A stretch of 64,000 nt of DNA from Entomomonas sp. E2T0 (GCF_025985425.1 NZ_CP094972.1:1178001-1242000); one strand, 5' to 3'. Shown: positions 8,186 through 17,990, counted from the first letter of the stretch. The notes: generated by a model not told the origin, from the sequence alone. Numbers and translations: made by a program.

Positions 8186-10476
8186 GGTTTTAATTGAATT
8201 TTGGGTGCCCATTTTAACCATTGCTCTTTAGGTTCATCATATAGCATAAAGAATCTGCCTGCTGTTGCAGGCTCACCCATGTTGGTTTCAGGTGTTGCGA
8301 AAGCAATGCCGCCTGCCATGATAGTTTGTAATGATTCAGTACGTACTTTCACCCCTTTAAACAAGCCCGCATCAATACCAATGCCACTGGTATTCCAGAA
8401 CTGGGAATTAGCTTTTACAAGTGGTGCATATTTAGGTTCAATTAAGATATCGATAAACACTCGATCAGCTTGGGGAGATAATTTAAAGTTAGTTACTTTA
8501 CCAACAGGTATTTCTCTATAAGTAACAGGTACACCAATATTTAATGATCCTCTACGTGATGCGGTTAATACTAAATACAAGCCTTTTTCTTGTTGCGCTT
8601 TTACGGTAGGTGGCTCTGATCGTACTTGGAAAGTAGTTTGCTTACGGGCAGAGGTAGTGCCTGGGAGCACCTCAAGATAGGCACCTGTAATAAGTGTTCC
8701 TAAGTTTGCCGTTTTTAATAAACCAAGTTCAGGTTTAACAACCCAAAATATACTATTACTGCGGCTGATAAGATCATTACCTTGAGTTATACGGGCTGTT
8801 GCAGTAATGCCTGATAAGTCTTTAGTTAATGACATGCTTTCAATTGTACCTATCTCTAAACCTCTAACACGAATAGGTGTTCCTTCAGAAATACCTTCTG
8901 TGGTATCCAATTGTAGAGTTATTATTGTGCCTGCTGTTTTTGCTTTTTCTTCGTTGGCATAAAGGGGGAATGCTTTGACAGTTGTGACAGGTGTTGCTTT
9001 GGGGTTAGGTGTGTCAAAGGCTATACCTCCCGCTAATAAAGTAAGTAATGATTCACTTTTTACTTCAATACCCGACATACCGCCTTTTAAAGAAATACCA
9101 CTTACATTCCAGAAACGAGTAGAGTTATTCACAAGTTGTGCATATTCTGGTTCTATATGGATGCCAATAATAACCTTTTGTTTATCACGAGAGAGTTGGT
9201 AGCTTTGCACGGAGCCTACTTTCAATTGTTTATAAAGAATAGGGCTACCAATGTCTAAGGAGCCTAGTTGTTGGGTTTTTAGAACAAGGTGTAAACCAGG
9301 TGCATCTGTATTTAATGGTGGTGCTTTACGACGGATAGTGAATTCTCTAGTAGGTTCACCCTTTTTAGAAAAACGCACTTCAATATAGTTTCCTCTTACA
9401 ATGGTCTCTAAACCAGAAATACCTGTTAGAGAAATAGAAGGTTTTACTACCCAAAACTCAGTACCTTCATGCAGTAAGCCTTCGGTACGTGGATCTAAAC
9501 TTAGCTCCGCAGTAGCACCTGTATAATCTTTATCAATTTTTATTTTACGCAAAATACCAACTTGTACACCTTGATTCATGATGGTAGTTTTGTCTTCTGT
9601 TAAGCCTGATAATTCATGTAACTTAAGCTCAACTTTAATACCAGACTGAGCTGCTACATAATCTTCATAGAGTTTAAAAGGCTTATCTATATCTAGAGGG
9701 GTATCTTTCTTGTCTAGATCCTCTTGAGTTTCAAAGGAAATACCACCTGATACAAGGCTCACAAGTGAGTCTGCATGAACTTTAAATCCAGCAAAGCCAC
9801 CAGTTACTGTAATACCACTGGCATTCCAAAAGCGAGTTTGTTGATTCACTAAGTGTTCGTATGGTTTATAAATAAGGACATTAACTTTAATTGATTTTTG
9901 ATCATCATCCAGTTGGTAGTTTTTAACTTCACCTACTTGTAGTTGCTTATAGTAAATGGGGCTGCCTTTATCTAATGAGCCTAATTTGTTTGCTTTTAAG
10001 GTGAGATGTAGTCCTGGTGCATGATCTAAAAGAGATGGAGCTTCTTTTAGTGCTACAAACTTATGACCAAGTTCACCTTCAACGGGTTCAACAGAGATAT
10101 AAACACCTGAAACAATCGTTTCTAAACCAGTAACTCCACCTAGAGAAACTTTTGGGCTGACTAGCCAAAATAATGACTTTTTGCCTAAATAGGGAGCTGC
10201 TTCTTTTTCAATTTCAAGGGTTGCAATTACTTTACGTGTATCCGTATCAATGGTTAGATCGCTTACCTTACCAATGGCAATACCTTTATACATAACACTG
10301 GTTTTATTAGCCTGTATGCCACTGCCATTTTCGAACTCAACCGTAACAGTGATACCTTGATTTTGATAAGACTGCCAACCTAGCCATAATGTGACAGCTA
10401 AGGCAACAATGGGTAGTAGCCAAAAAGCAGATAGATTAGTTTCCTTTGATTTTTTGGCGTTTTCTAGTTTACTCAT
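8182..10476 (-). CDS. pqiB: PqiB-type MCE-domain intermembrane lipid transport protein (six MCE domains)
   Basis: Periplasmic MCE protein thought to build a tube or syringe that carries lipids between the inner and outer membranes. A single N-terminal membrane anchor (about residues 18-37) is followed by six MCE repeats, starting near residues 41, 154, 274, 390, 512 and 630. They alternate in type: odd ones read like GITVTVEFENGSG, even ones like PGLHLTLKANKLGSLDKGSP. At 764 residues it is longer than E. coli PqiB (three MCE domains) and shorter than LetB (seven). Its start codon overlaps the end of the upstream pqiA gene by 8 nt, implying coupled translation. No PqiC-like lipoprotein gene follows; the next gene is the convergent CHAP amidase. 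Confidence 0.9.
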   Translation of the reverse strand: MSKLENAKKSKETNLSAFWLLPIVALAVTLWLGWQSYQNQGITVTVEFENGSGIQANKTSVMYKGIAIGKVSDLTIDTDTRKVIATLEIEKEAAPYLGKKSLFWLVSPKVSLGGVTGLETIVSGVYISVEPVEGELGHKFVALKEAPSLLDHAPGLHLTLKANKLGSLDKGSPIYYKQLQVGEVKNYQLDDDQKSIKVNVLIYKPYEHLVNQQTRFWNASGITVTGGFAGFKVHADSLVSLVSGGISFETQEDLDKKDTPLDIDKPFKLYEDYVAAQSGIKVELKLHELSGLTEDKTTIMNQGVQVGILRKIKIDKDYTGATAELSLDPRTEGLLHEGTEFWVVKPSISLTGISGLETIVRGNYIEVRFSKKGEPTREFTIRRKAPPLNTDAPGLHLVLKTQQLGSLDIGSPILYKQLKVGSVQSYQLSRDKQKVIIGIHIEPEYAQLVNNSTRFWNVSGISLKGGMSGIEVKSESLLTLLAGGIAFDTPNPKATPVTTVKAFPLYANEEKAKTAGTIITLQLDTTEGISEGTPIRVRGLEIGTIESMSLTKDLSGITATARITQGNDLISRSNSIFWVVKPELGLLKTANLGTLITGAYLEVLPGTTSARKQTTFQVRSEPPTVKAQQEKGLYLVLTASRRGSLNIGVPVTYREIPVGKVTNFKLSPQADRVFIDILIEPKYAPLVKANSQFWNTSGIGIDAGLFKGVKVRTESLQTIMAGGIAFATPETNMGEPATAGRFFMLYDEPKEQWLKWAPKIQLKP

Positions 10477-11110
10477 TCAGTGTTTTCTCATCATTTTCAA
10501 TTTTTTCAACATGATCCCAAATTAAGCGTGGATCAAAGGAAATGGCAGCAAGCATAGTAATAATCACTACACTGCCGAAAGCTAATGCTCCCCAATCAGC
10601 AGTAATAGTAGAAAGATTACCAAAGTTAACTAAGGCAACCATAATTGCAATCACAAAAATATCTAACATTGACCAACGGCCAATCCATTCTATAAAACGA
10701 AACATTATCGTACAGATTTTAGGTGATAGGTGTCGGCCACGTTGTACATAAATTAATAATACAGTGAGGCCTAATAGTTTCATTGAAGGAACTAATATAC
10801 TGGCTGTAAATACTACACTACCTACAAACCAATCACCCATGTTAATAAAGGTAATTACACCTTCCATAATAGTTGATGGTGTAGACATTCCCAGATAATT
10901 AACCGTCATAATCGGTAGTAAATTAGCAGGAATATATAAAATAGTGGCAGTGATTAATAATAACCACGTTTTCATAATTGACTGTGGGCGTCTAGCATGT
11001 AATGTTGAACCACAACGTTCACAAGGAGTATTGATCTCATCGATACTCGCTAAGTTATGACAGCTATGGCAGGTAATAATACCCTTATCAATCGCTCTTG
11101 TTGCTATCAT
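10469..11110 (-). CDS. pqiA: PqiA-family membrane protein, second half-unit
   Basis: Inner-membrane partner of the MCE protein PqiB. It begins with a zinc-ribbon-like segment, CHSCHNLA and CERCGSTLHARRP, and carries four predicted membrane helices (about residues 48-70, 97-120, 141-165 and 168-190). E. coli PqiA is one protein with two such halves; here the halves are separate genes of 213 and 220 residues, as I recall is usual in pseudomonads. It overlaps the upstream half-gene by 23 nt and pqiB by 8 nt, so all three are tightly coupled. A membrane-integrity role is inferred from the family. Confidence 0.88.
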   Translation of the reverse strand: MIATRAIDKGIITCHSCHNLASIDEINTPCERCGSTLHARRPQSIMKTWLLLITATILYIPANLLPIMTVNYLGMSTPSTIMEGVITFINMGDWFVGSVVFTASILVPSMKLLGLTVLLIYVQRGRHLSPKICTIMFRFIEWIGRWSMLDIFVIAIMVALVNFGNLSTITADWGALAFGSVVIITMLAAISFDPRLIWDHVEKIENDEKTLNE

Positions 11111-11747
11111 TCATTCCTTCCAATAATACCCATGTTTGTGGTTGATTCATTACAATCTCTAGCCATACTTGGACAAACAACAGCATGATAAAACAAGCCA
11201 GTCCTATACCGATATGTAATTCAGCCATACCATGTAATTTAACAATTGAAACTAATATACCTAATAAATAAATTTCTAACATACCCCACTCTTTAAGTTG
11301 CTGATATGTTTTAAAGAAGGTAATAGCTAGTACTTTACCTCTATTAGTGTAAATCGCTAATAAGACATAAAGCTGACAAAGAAGTTTACAGAGAGGAATA
11401 GCAAAACCACACATTAATACTAATACTGAAATTGCTACCATACCAGAATGATAAAGCCCTAATACACTGTCCCAAACAGAAGCTTGTTGACTTTGACCTA
11501 AAATATTAATTTTTAGAATAGGTACAAAACTAGCAGGAATAAATAAAATAAGTGCTGTTAAAACAAGAGATAATGCCCTTGTTGCCATATTGCGTCGATA
11601 AATTTTTAATTTAGCCCCACAGCGGCTACAAGTAATACGCTCATCATCTTGCAAATGATCACAAGCCATTAAGAGATCACATTCTGGACAAGCAATTAAA
11701 TTACTTAAAGAAAGATCTGTATTTTGTTCGCTATGAGTATTAGGCAT
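11088..11747 (-). CDS. pqiA: PqiA-family membrane protein, first half-unit
   Basis: First gene of the pqiA-pqiA-pqiB operon and counterpart of the N-terminal half of E. coli PqiA. It has a zinc-ribbon-like head with ACPECDLL and CSRCGAKL, then four predicted membrane helices. I start it at the ATG complementary to 11745-11747; a TTG six codons upstream (11765) is in frame, but neither start has a good Shine-Dalgarno sequence. A TATTAT -10-like hexamer lies just upstream, so the leader may be very short. The 3' end overlaps the second pqiA gene by 23 nt. Confidence 0.85.
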   Translation of the reverse strand: MPNTHSEQNTDLSLSNLIACPECDLLMACDHLQDDERITCSRCGAKLKIYRRNMATRALSLVLTALILFIPASFVPILKINILGQSQQASVWDSVLGLYHSGMVAISVLVLMCGFAIPLCKLLCQLYVLLAIYTNRGKVLAITFFKTYQQLKEWGMLEIYLLGILVSIVKLHGMAELHIGIGLACFIMLLFVQVWLEIVMNQPQTWVLLEGMNDSNKSD

Positions 11748-11832
11748 ATTAAAATTAACTAACAATGTTGTATGTATAATAGCATTGTGTATGAATTAGT
11801 TAATAATATTATTTGTATTAGACAGCATTAGT

Positions 11833-12177
11833 TTATGAGGATTTGTTACCATTATTTTTTCTTTGGTCTATAAACTTTTTTGCTTGCTGGATAGCCTGAT
11901 CTTTTAAGTAATTTTCTGTACCTTCTACTAAATTACCACCTTTAACAATAATAGCACTTAGTTTTTTACTAATAAAATGAGTTATTAGGGCTACAACAAT
12001 ACCAATTATACTAAGTAAGATACCGCCAATAATAGCGATCCAATAATTATTAAACCAAACAGCTAAGAAGATACCTAACAGGGTAAAAACAATTCCTCCC
12101 CACTTAAATAGTGCTATTAGGAGTAGGTAACTGCCAACTTTATTGTCATAAAGATTTTTTAATGTGAAATTAAACAT
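11833..12177 (-). CDS. small membrane protein of unknown function
   Basis: Not recognised. The 114-residue product has two hydrophobic segments (about residues 17-43 and 46-70, possibly read as three helices), followed by an amphipathic basic C-terminal part ending in QRKNNGNKSS. It reads in the same direction as the pqi operon but lies 85 nt upstream of it, so shared transcription is possible and unproven. It faces away from the gene at 12327. There are no conserved catalytic residues to suggest a reaction. Confidence 0.6.
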   Translation of the reverse strand: MFNFTLKNLYDNKVGSYLLLIALFKWGGIVFTLLGIFLAVWFNNYWIAIIGGILLSIIGIVVALITHFISKKLSAIIVKGGNLVEGTENYLKDQAIQQAKKFIDQRKNNGNKSS

Positions 12178-12326
12178 AGCTTATTGTTAATACTATCCTT
12201 ATTGATACTTAATAATTTATTAAACAATGCTTAAATAAAAATTAATTCTAACCCTATTTAAGGTTATTTTAAGCTATTTCATTATATAGTAATAGATAGT
12301 AAATCAGCTTACTAAAGGAATGAAAA

Positions 12327-12902
12327 ATGTCAGGCTCACAAAAAAGTAAAAGTAATATATTAATGGCTGCTTGTGTCATTGTTGGTACAATAGCTGGTAT
12401 TACTATCTCCAGTGTGGATTTGGGTGAAGCTAACAAATTCGTTTGGATAGCTTGTGGTATTATTTTTATAGGTGCTATGCTGTTTGTGGCATGGGTTATA
12501 TTTAATGCTGCACGTAATGTTCAAAAAGCGCCTATAGAAGAGGATCGTTTAGCTAAAAATTTTACGCCAGTGGCTGATAAGGGGGTAGTTTATATTTTTA
12601 GGGATCAGTTTATTGGTATGCTAAAGGCATTACCTATTAATGTGTCTGATCAGCAAGTTGGTTGGATAAAAGGTAAGAATTTTATTCGTTTAGAATTACC
12701 AGCAGGGGAATATACATTAGGTGGTAATAAAACTTGTAAACAACCTACTATTTTTCAAATAGCTAATGGTGAAATACTGTATTTTGAACAAGAAATAGTA
12801 GCAGGCATGGTAAGTAGTAGTTATATTTATAATAAAATTGATGATAGTAACCAAGCTCAATCTAAAATTAAGCTCTGTAGCTTAATAAAGAATAAAGTTT
12901 AA
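12327..12902 (+). CDS. membrane protein with C-terminal DUF2846-like domain
   Basis: Hypothetical 191-residue protein. Two N-terminal membrane helices (about residues 9-29 and 38-60) precede a soluble domain. The soluble part has the pattern GVVYIFRDQFIGMLKALPI, then KNFIRLELPAGEYTLGG, then NGEILYFEQEIV. This resembles the beta-rich DUF2846-type domain found in many envelope proteins, where a small cap region is displayed with a glycine-aspartate turn. A good AAGGAA Shine-Dalgarno precedes the ATG. It stands alone between divergent and convergent neighbours. The domain call is from pattern memory only; function unknown. Confidence 0.6.
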   Translation: MSGSQKSKSNILMAACVIVGTIAGITISSVDLGEANKFVWIACGIIFIGAMLFVAWVIFNAARNVQKAPIEEDRLAKNFTPVADKGVVYIFRDQFIGMLKALPINVSDQQVGWIKGKNFIRLELPAGEYTLGGNKTCKQPTIFQIANGEILYFEQEIVAGMVSSSYIYNKIDDSNQAQSKIKLCSLIKNKV

Positions 12903-12906
12903 TAGA

Positions 12907-12933
12907 TTATGGATCCCTTTAAAGGATCCATAA
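12907..12933. terminator. hairpin between convergent genes
   Basis: TTATGGATCC (12907-12916) and GGATCCATAA (12924-12933) form a perfect 10-bp stem with a 7-nt loop, directly after the stop codon at 12900-12902 and just before the end of the convergent osmC-like gene. The T-runs on either side are poor, so it may be a weak terminator or a 3'-end stabilising structure. Confidence 0.5.
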
Positions 12934-12941
12934 GACATTGT

Positions 12942-13370
12942 TTAGTTAGATAGTTCTACTATTTCGTAATCATGCGTAACTTCAACACCAGCGCGTCCAA
13001 GCATGATAGAAGCAGAGCAATATTTTTCTGCTGATAAATCAATGGCACGTTTAACTTGTGTCTCTTTTAAGTTATGGCCTTTAACTACAAAGTGTAAATG
13101 TATTTTAGTAAATACTTTGGGTTCTTCATCAGCACGTTCTGCCTCTAAAAAAACCTCACAGCTTTCTACTGCTTGACGTGCTTTTTCTAAGATATTGATT
13201 ACATCAAAGTTACTACAGCCACCTAAGCCAAGTAATAACATTTCCATAGGGCGGATGCCAATATTGCGCCCACCATGTTCGGGAGGGCCATCCATCACTA
13301 CTGTATGACCACTACCAGATTCAGCTACAAATTGCCTTTCACCAACCCAACGTACTCTACCTTTCATCAT
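12942..13370 (-). CDS. OsmC-family protein (YhfA-like)
   Basis: Member of the OsmC/Ohr superfamily of thiol-dependent peroxidases, closest in pattern to E. coli YhfA. The 142-residue protein keeps both family cysteines: C52 in GLGGCSNFDV and C118 in SAEKYCSASIML. This supports a peroxide-reducing role, although YhfA itself has no proven substrate. Two adjacent ATG codons (13370 and 13367) are both possible starts. In P. aeruginosa, as I recall, an osmC-like gene lies beside speD and coq7; here it has been moved about 7 kb away. It is divergent from clpB. Confidence 0.88.
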   Translation of the reverse strand: MMKGRVRWVGERQFVAESGSGHTVVMDGPPEHGGRNIGIRPMEMLLLGLGGCSNFDVINILEKARQAVESCEVFLEAERADEEPKVFTKIHLHFVVKGHNLKETQVKRAIDLSAEKYCSASIMLGRAGVEVTHDYEIVELSN

Positions 13371-13438
13371 TGCACCTAATACAAAATAAACTGTTACTAA
13401 TTACTATAAATTATCCTAAAGGATAACATAAATCTACC

Positions 13439-13514
13439 CTTGAACTTTGCTATAAATGCCCTTATCTAATACTACATACTGCAAGTTGTATTAATTATAG
13501 CTATTCCCCCAGTT
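13439..13514 (+). promoter_or_regulatory. candidate sigma-32 heat-shock promoters of clpB
   Basis: Two overlapping possibilities are visible. CTTGAA at 13439-13444 is followed after 13 nt by GCCCTTAT (13458-13465), and GTTGTA at 13485-13490 is followed after 16 nt by CCCCAGTT (13507-13514). Both approximate the sigma-32 pattern CTTGAA and CCCCATnT. clpB is a classic member of that regulon, which supports the reading. Transcripts from either would have a leader of roughly 120-170 nt. Confidence 0.5.
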
Positions 13515-13640
13515 ATTTATACTTTGTTGAATGGCTTAGCCGTTTTGTACTGTCTTCAGCCATCCGACTCGTCTAAAAAACTAGGAAAACAGCTATAAAA
13601 GGATACAGCTTAGCCTCTAAGTTTAAGGAGCGTCATTATT

Positions 13641-16211
13641 ATGCGTATAGACCGCTTTACCAGTAAATTACAAGCTGCATTAGCAGATGCACAATCATTA
13701 GCGATAGGACAAGATAATCCTAATATCGAACCATTGCATTTATTTTCTGCTTTGTTGAATCAACAAGGTGGTTCAATTAAACCATTATTAAGCCAAGTAG
13801 GCTTTAATGTAAACCAGTTAAGTAGTGTTTTAGATAAAGCCATTGCTGATTTACCAAAAATTCAGAATCCAACAGGTGATATTAGTATCTCTAATGATAT
13901 GTCTCGCCTATTGAATCAAGCAGATCGTTTGGCTCAGCAAAAAGGTGATCAATTTATCTCCAGTGAGTTAGTATTATTAGCTGCACTAGATAATGGTACT
14001 ACCCTTGGTAAATTATTATTAGGACAAGGTGTTAGTAAGCAAGCGTTAGAAAATGCTATTGAAAACCTACGTGGTGGACAAAGTGTTAACGATGCGGATT
14101 CTGAAGATAAACGCCAAGCGCTTAGCAAATACACAGTGGATCTGACCAAACGTGCTGAAGAGGGTAAGTTAGACCCTGTAATTGGTCGTGATGATGAAAT
14201 TCGTCGTACCATTCAAGTGCTACAACGTCGTACCAAAAATAACCCTGTGTTAATTGGTGAGCCAGGTGTTGGTAAAACGGCTATTGTAGAGGGATTAGCA
14301 CAACGTATTATTAATGGCGAAGTACCTGACGGGTTAAAAGATAAACGTCTATTAGCCTTAGATATGGGCGCACTAATTGCTGGCGCTAAATTCCGGGGTG
14401 AGTTTGAAGAACGTTTAAAAGCAGTGCTTAATGAGCTTGCTAAACAAGAAGGCAGAATTATTCTGTTTATTGATGAAATTCATACTATGGTGGGCGCAGG
14501 TAAAGCTGATGGTGCGATGGATGCAGGTAATATGCTAAAACCTGCACTTGCGCGTGGTGAGTTACACTGCGTGGGAGCTACTACCTTAGATGAGTATCGC
14601 CAATATATTGAGAAAGATGCAGCCTTAGAGCGTCGTTTCCAGAAAGTGTTAGTGGATGAGCCTACAGAAGAAGATACTATTGCTATCTTACGTGGTCTAA
14701 AAGAGCGTTATGAAGTACATCATGGGGTATCCATTACTGATAGTGCGATTATTGCGGCAGCTAAATTATCACAACGTTATATTACTGATCGTCAACTACC
14801 CGATAAAGCTATTGACTTAATTGATGAAGCAGCTAGCCGTATTCGGATGGAAATCGATTCTAAACCAGAGGCATTAGATCGTTTAGAACGTCGTTTAATT
14901 CAATTGAAAATTGAGCGTGAAGCACTTAAGAAAGAGCAAGACGAGCCTGCTAAACAACGCCTTGAAAAGTTAGAAAGTGATATTAGCTACCTTGAAAAAG
15001 AATATGCTGATCTGGAGGAAGTGTGGAAATCTGAAAAAGCAGGCGTACAAGATACTGCACAGATTCAACAACAAATCGAACAAGCTCGTACCGAGCTAGA
15101 AAATGCGCGTCGTAAAGGCGATCTTAATAAAATGGCAGAATTACAGTATGGCACTATTCCAGACCTTGAAAAGAAATTGGATGAAGCGGTTAAAAATACT
15201 GAAAATCAGCCAGAAAATCGCTTACTACGCAATAAGGTAACTGAAGAGGAAATTGCTGAAGTCATTTCTAAATGGACAGGTATTCCTGTATCTAAGATGA
15301 TGGAAGGCGAACGTGAAAAATTGCTGCATATGGAAGATGACTTACATAGACGGGTGATAGGTCAATATACTGCTGTAGTAGCTGTATCCAATGCGGTAAG
15401 ACGTGCTAGAGCAGGGTTGTCTGACCCTAATCGCCCCAGTGGTTCATTTTTATTTTTAGGACCAACAGGGGTAGGTAAAACCGAGCTTTGTAAAGCCTTA
15501 GCAGCATTCTTATTTGATACAGAAGATGCCATGGTACGGATAGATATGTCCGAATTTATGGAAAAACATTCTGTTTCACGCTTAATAGGTGCGCCTCCAG
15601 GTTATGTAGGCTATGAGGAGGGTGGTTACTTAACTGAGGCCGTACGTCGTCGCCCTTACTCTGTGATATTGATGGATGAAGTGGAAAAAGCCCATCCTGA
15701 TGTATTTAATATCTTATTGCAGGTACTAGAAGATGGTCGTTTAACTGACAGCCAAGGTCGTACCGTAGACTTCCGTAATACCGTTGTGGTAATGACTTCT
15801 AACCTTGGTTCTTCGCAGATTCAAGAGCTAGTAGGTGATAAAGAAGCGCAAAATGCAGCGGTAATGGATGCGGTAAATGCTCACTTTAGACCAGAGTTTA
15901 TTAACCGTATTGATGAGGTGGTGATTTTTGACCCACTAGCAAGAGAGCAGATTGCAGGTATTGCTGAAATTCAATTAAGCCGCTTACGTAGTCGTCTAGC
16001 AGAGCGTGATTTAGATTTAGAATTAGATCAAGCCGCTATGGATAAGTTAATTGCCGTAGGTTTTGACCCCGTGTATGGCGCGCGCCCATTAAAACGTGCC
16101 ATCCAACGTTGGATAGAAAACCCATTAGCACAACAAATCTTAGCAGGTAAATTTATGCCAAAATCTACTATTCATGCAACGGTTAAGGATGATGAAATAG
16201 TATTTGAATAA
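13641..16211 (+). CDS. clpB: ATP-dependent disaggregase ClpB
   Basis: Hexameric AAA+ chaperone that, with DnaK, pulls aggregated proteins apart after heat stress. The 856 residues contain an N-terminal Clp_N domain (1-145), first AAA+ module with Walker A GEPGVGKT (206-213), the coiled-coil middle domain rich in E, K and R (about 400-525) that distinguishes ClpB from ClpA, and a second AAA+ module with Walker A GPTGVGKT near residue 610. No P-loop specificity motif for ClpP is expected. AAGGAG lies 10 nt before the ATG. The gene is monocistronic, ending at a strong terminator. Confidence 0.98.
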   Translation: MRIDRFTSKLQAALADAQSLAIGQDNPNIEPLHLFSALLNQQGGSIKPLLSQVGFNVNQLSSVLDKAIADLPKIQNPTGDISISNDMSRLLNQADRLAQQKGDQFISSELVLLAALDNGTTLGKLLLGQGVSKQALENAIENLRGGQSVNDADSEDKRQALSKYTVDLTKRAEEGKLDPVIGRDDEIRRTIQVLQRRTKNNPVLIGEPGVGKTAIVEGLAQRIINGEVPDGLKDKRLLALDMGALIAGAKFRGEFEERLKAVLNELAKQEGRIILFIDEIHTMVGAGKADGAMDAGNMLKPALARGELHCVGATTLDEYRQYIEKDAALERRFQKVLVDEPTEEDTIAILRGLKERYEVHHGVSITDSAIIAAAKLSQRYITDRQLPDKAIDLIDEAASRIRMEIDSKPEALDRLERRLIQLKIEREALKKEQDEPAKQRLEKLESDISYLEKEYADLEEVWKSEKAGVQDTAQIQQQIEQARTELENARRKGDLNKMAELQYGTIPDLEKKLDEAVKNTENQPENRLLRNKVTEEEIAEVISKWTGIPVSKMMEGEREKLLHMEDDLHRRVIGQYTAVVAVSNAVRRARAGLSDPNRPSGSFLFLGPTGVGKTELCKALAAFLFDTEDAMVRIDMSEFMEKHSVSRLIGAPPGYVGYEEGGYLTEAVRRRPYSVILMDEVEKAHPDVFNILLQVLEDGRLTDSQGRTVDFRNTVVVMTSNLGSSQIQELVGDKEAQNAAVMDAVNAHFRPEFINRIDEVVIFDPLAREQIAGIAEIQLSRLRSRLAERDLDLELDQAAMDKLIAVGFDPVYGARPLKRAIQRWIENPLAQQILAGKFMPKSTIHATVKDDEIVFE

Positions 16212-16228
16212 GAAAGTAAATATTTATA

Positions 16229-16258
16229 AAAAAGCGTTACTTTTAAGTAACGCTTTTT
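16229..16258. terminator. clpB terminator, bidirectional
   Basis: AAAAAGCGTTACTT (16229-16242) pairs perfectly with AAGTAACGCTTTTT (16245-16258) across a 2-nt tip (in practice a tetraloop after opening one pair). The A-rich and T-rich ends allow function in both directions, ending clpB and the convergent lipoprotein gene. Confidence 0.92.
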
Positions 16259-16260
16259 AT

Positions 16261-17781
16261 TTATAAGGTATTAATAGCTTGCCATTTAATATTGTCTAAG
16301 TGTTTCTTTAATATTACTTTTAACTCAGCTTCAGCATCATTAGCTAAATCTTTAGGTGACTTTAAAGAGTTATCCCAGTTAGCGTTGGATTTTTCATATT
16401 TCTCACGTTTCCAACTTGGATAGTTTCCTTGATAAAAAGTACGAGTTATTGATGATTGTATAGGTATAGAAAAGTCATAGCTATAATTCATTTTTCCACC
16501 CACACGAATAGAAGTTTTTAGCACATAGTTTCTTTGAATAAGTTCTTTAATCTCTTTGTATTTAAAATTTGTGTCTATATGATCTTCTACAGAAAGTATT
16601 TTCTGATGATCATTAGCATGTTCAGTGTAAGTAACGCTTATAAAGAAATCACCATGATTATTATCAGCTTGTTTAAAGTCTTTTGAACGGAGAATGGCGT
16701 TTACTTCATTATCAATAAGATTATTTAACCAATAGTTTTTACCACTATCATTGGATTTGTAATAGACATATATATAGCCTAAACTAGCTTCTTTTTGAGC
16801 AAGTGCTAAGCTGTTATTGTAATTTGAGTATTCTCTTGATAATGCAGTAAAAGCCTCTGCTGCTTTACGGTGATCTGATCGGGTTGTTGCATTATCGGCT
16901 AATTTTTTAGCTTTATCAAATAACTCATTAGCATGTTGAGTTGTCCACAGTTGATTATATTTATTGGCAAGAACTTTGCTATCTTTATAACTACCATAAC
17001 GGCTATAAATATCACTAGCTGCGTGATAAAGACCAGCAATTTCTTTGTAGTCTTGATAAGTTTTTGCTGTTTTAACAAGTTGAGAGGCTTTACTATAATT
17101 TTGGGTTGCTTTTTCTTTACGCCAAATAGGGTCATATTTAGCAAATAGTTTATCTTCATCTTTATAACGACCATAGCGCTCAAAATGTTTTATAGTTTTC
17201 TTAAAATGTTCGCAGGCTTCTTCATAATCCTTTTCAGATAAAGCTTTTTTGCCTTTGTTATAGCTAGACTCAGCCATCATAGTTGCATAAGTTTTTTTAC
17301 TTTTCGCTAAATCTTCTCTCAAATCAATATTGCCAAAATCTAAGCGTATCCCCGTTTCAAATATTTTTATCTGCTGTTGATATTCTGCAGGCGTGGAGGG
17401 CATGATATCTAGCCCTTTAAGGTGATGTTCTTGTGCAATAAGTTTGGCTAATTGTTCAGGGTCTATATTGTTAGTTACATTTTTATAAGGCGTTTTTGCC
17501 GTAAGATTACGGATTTCCCACAGTTTTTTATAATCTTCTATTCGATCGTTATAGCGACCACGAGGGTATTGTTTAATTCGATCTTGTAAATGTTGTATTG
17601 AGTTTTTAATAATATCGATTTTTTCTTCTGAGGGTGGATTATTGGTATCAGCAGTGATAGTTTTTACAGCATTTACATAATCGGCAGAATTATAATAGTT
17701 TTGAGCCGTTTTATAGGTGGTATTACAAGCAGTTAAAAAAAAGGTAAGAAGGATTAGGCTAAATAAATTAATAGTTTTCAT
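16261..17781 (-). CDS. repeat-containing lipoprotein of unknown function
   Basis: The protein starts with a lipoprotein signal peptide: MKTINLFSLILLTFFLTAC, where the cysteine would be lipidated. I therefore start at the ATG complementary to 17779-17781 rather than the TTG further upstream, which would put 17 extra residues before the signal. The mature part has at least three related helical units of about 75 residues, each with a pattern like HFERYGRYKDEDKLFAKYDPIW and then IYSRYGSYKDSKVLANKYNQLW, suggesting a TPR-like solenoid. The last 170 residues differ and look beta-rich. I do not recognise the family. It could be a protein-binding scaffold on the outer membrane. Confidence 0.75.
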   Translation of the reverse strand: MKTINLFSLILLTFFLTACNTTYKTAQNYYNSADYVNAVKTITADTNNPPSEEKIDIIKNSIQHLQDRIKQYPRGRYNDRIEDYKKLWEIRNLTAKTPYKNVTNNIDPEQLAKLIAQEHHLKGLDIMPSTPAEYQQQIKIFETGIRLDFGNIDLREDLAKSKKTYATMMAESSYNKGKKALSEKDYEEACEHFKKTIKHFERYGRYKDEDKLFAKYDPIWRKEKATQNYSKASQLVKTAKTYQDYKEIAGLYHAASDIYSRYGSYKDSKVLANKYNQLWTTQHANELFDKAKKLADNATTRSDHRKAAEAFTALSREYSNYNNSLALAQKEASLGYIYVYYKSNDSGKNYWLNNLIDNEVNAILRSKDFKQADNNHGDFFISVTYTEHANDHQKILSVEDHIDTNFKYKEIKELIQRNYVLKTSIRVGGKMNYSYDFSIPIQSSITRTFYQGNYPSWKREKYEKSNANWDNSLKSPKDLANDAEAELKVILKKHLDNIKWQAINTL

Positions 17782-17901
17782 TTTATAATCAATTTGCTGG
17801 TTGTATTTAGTTTTTATTATGGTAAATAACAAGCTTTCTTTTGTCTATTAAATGTTTTTATTGGGGAATGATAGTTTTTATGGAAGAAAGTTTTGTGAGG
17901 T

Positions 17902-17945
17902 AAAAGTGCTATACTTTAAAAACAGTAAATAAAGTAAGCACTTTT
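17902..17945. terminator. near-perfect hairpin with U-tract between two leftward genes
   Basis: AAAAGTGCT plus TACTTT (17902-17917, one bulged A) pairs with AAAGTAAGCACTTTT (17931-17945) around a 13-nt loop. On the + strand it runs into a 7-T tract, a textbook terminator, although no + strand gene precedes it. Leftward, it can end the small gene at 17991-18149 with a 4-U tail. Confidence 0.65.
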
Positions 17946-17990
17946 TTTGTATGATTAAGATAATTGGCCTAAATAATATCTTTTAGTAAT

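Noticed and set aside
16933-17148. Hydrophobic reading frame antisense to the repeat lipoprotein
   Set aside because: Mirrors the repetitive lysine-rich coding sequence of the real gene; no ribosome-binding site.
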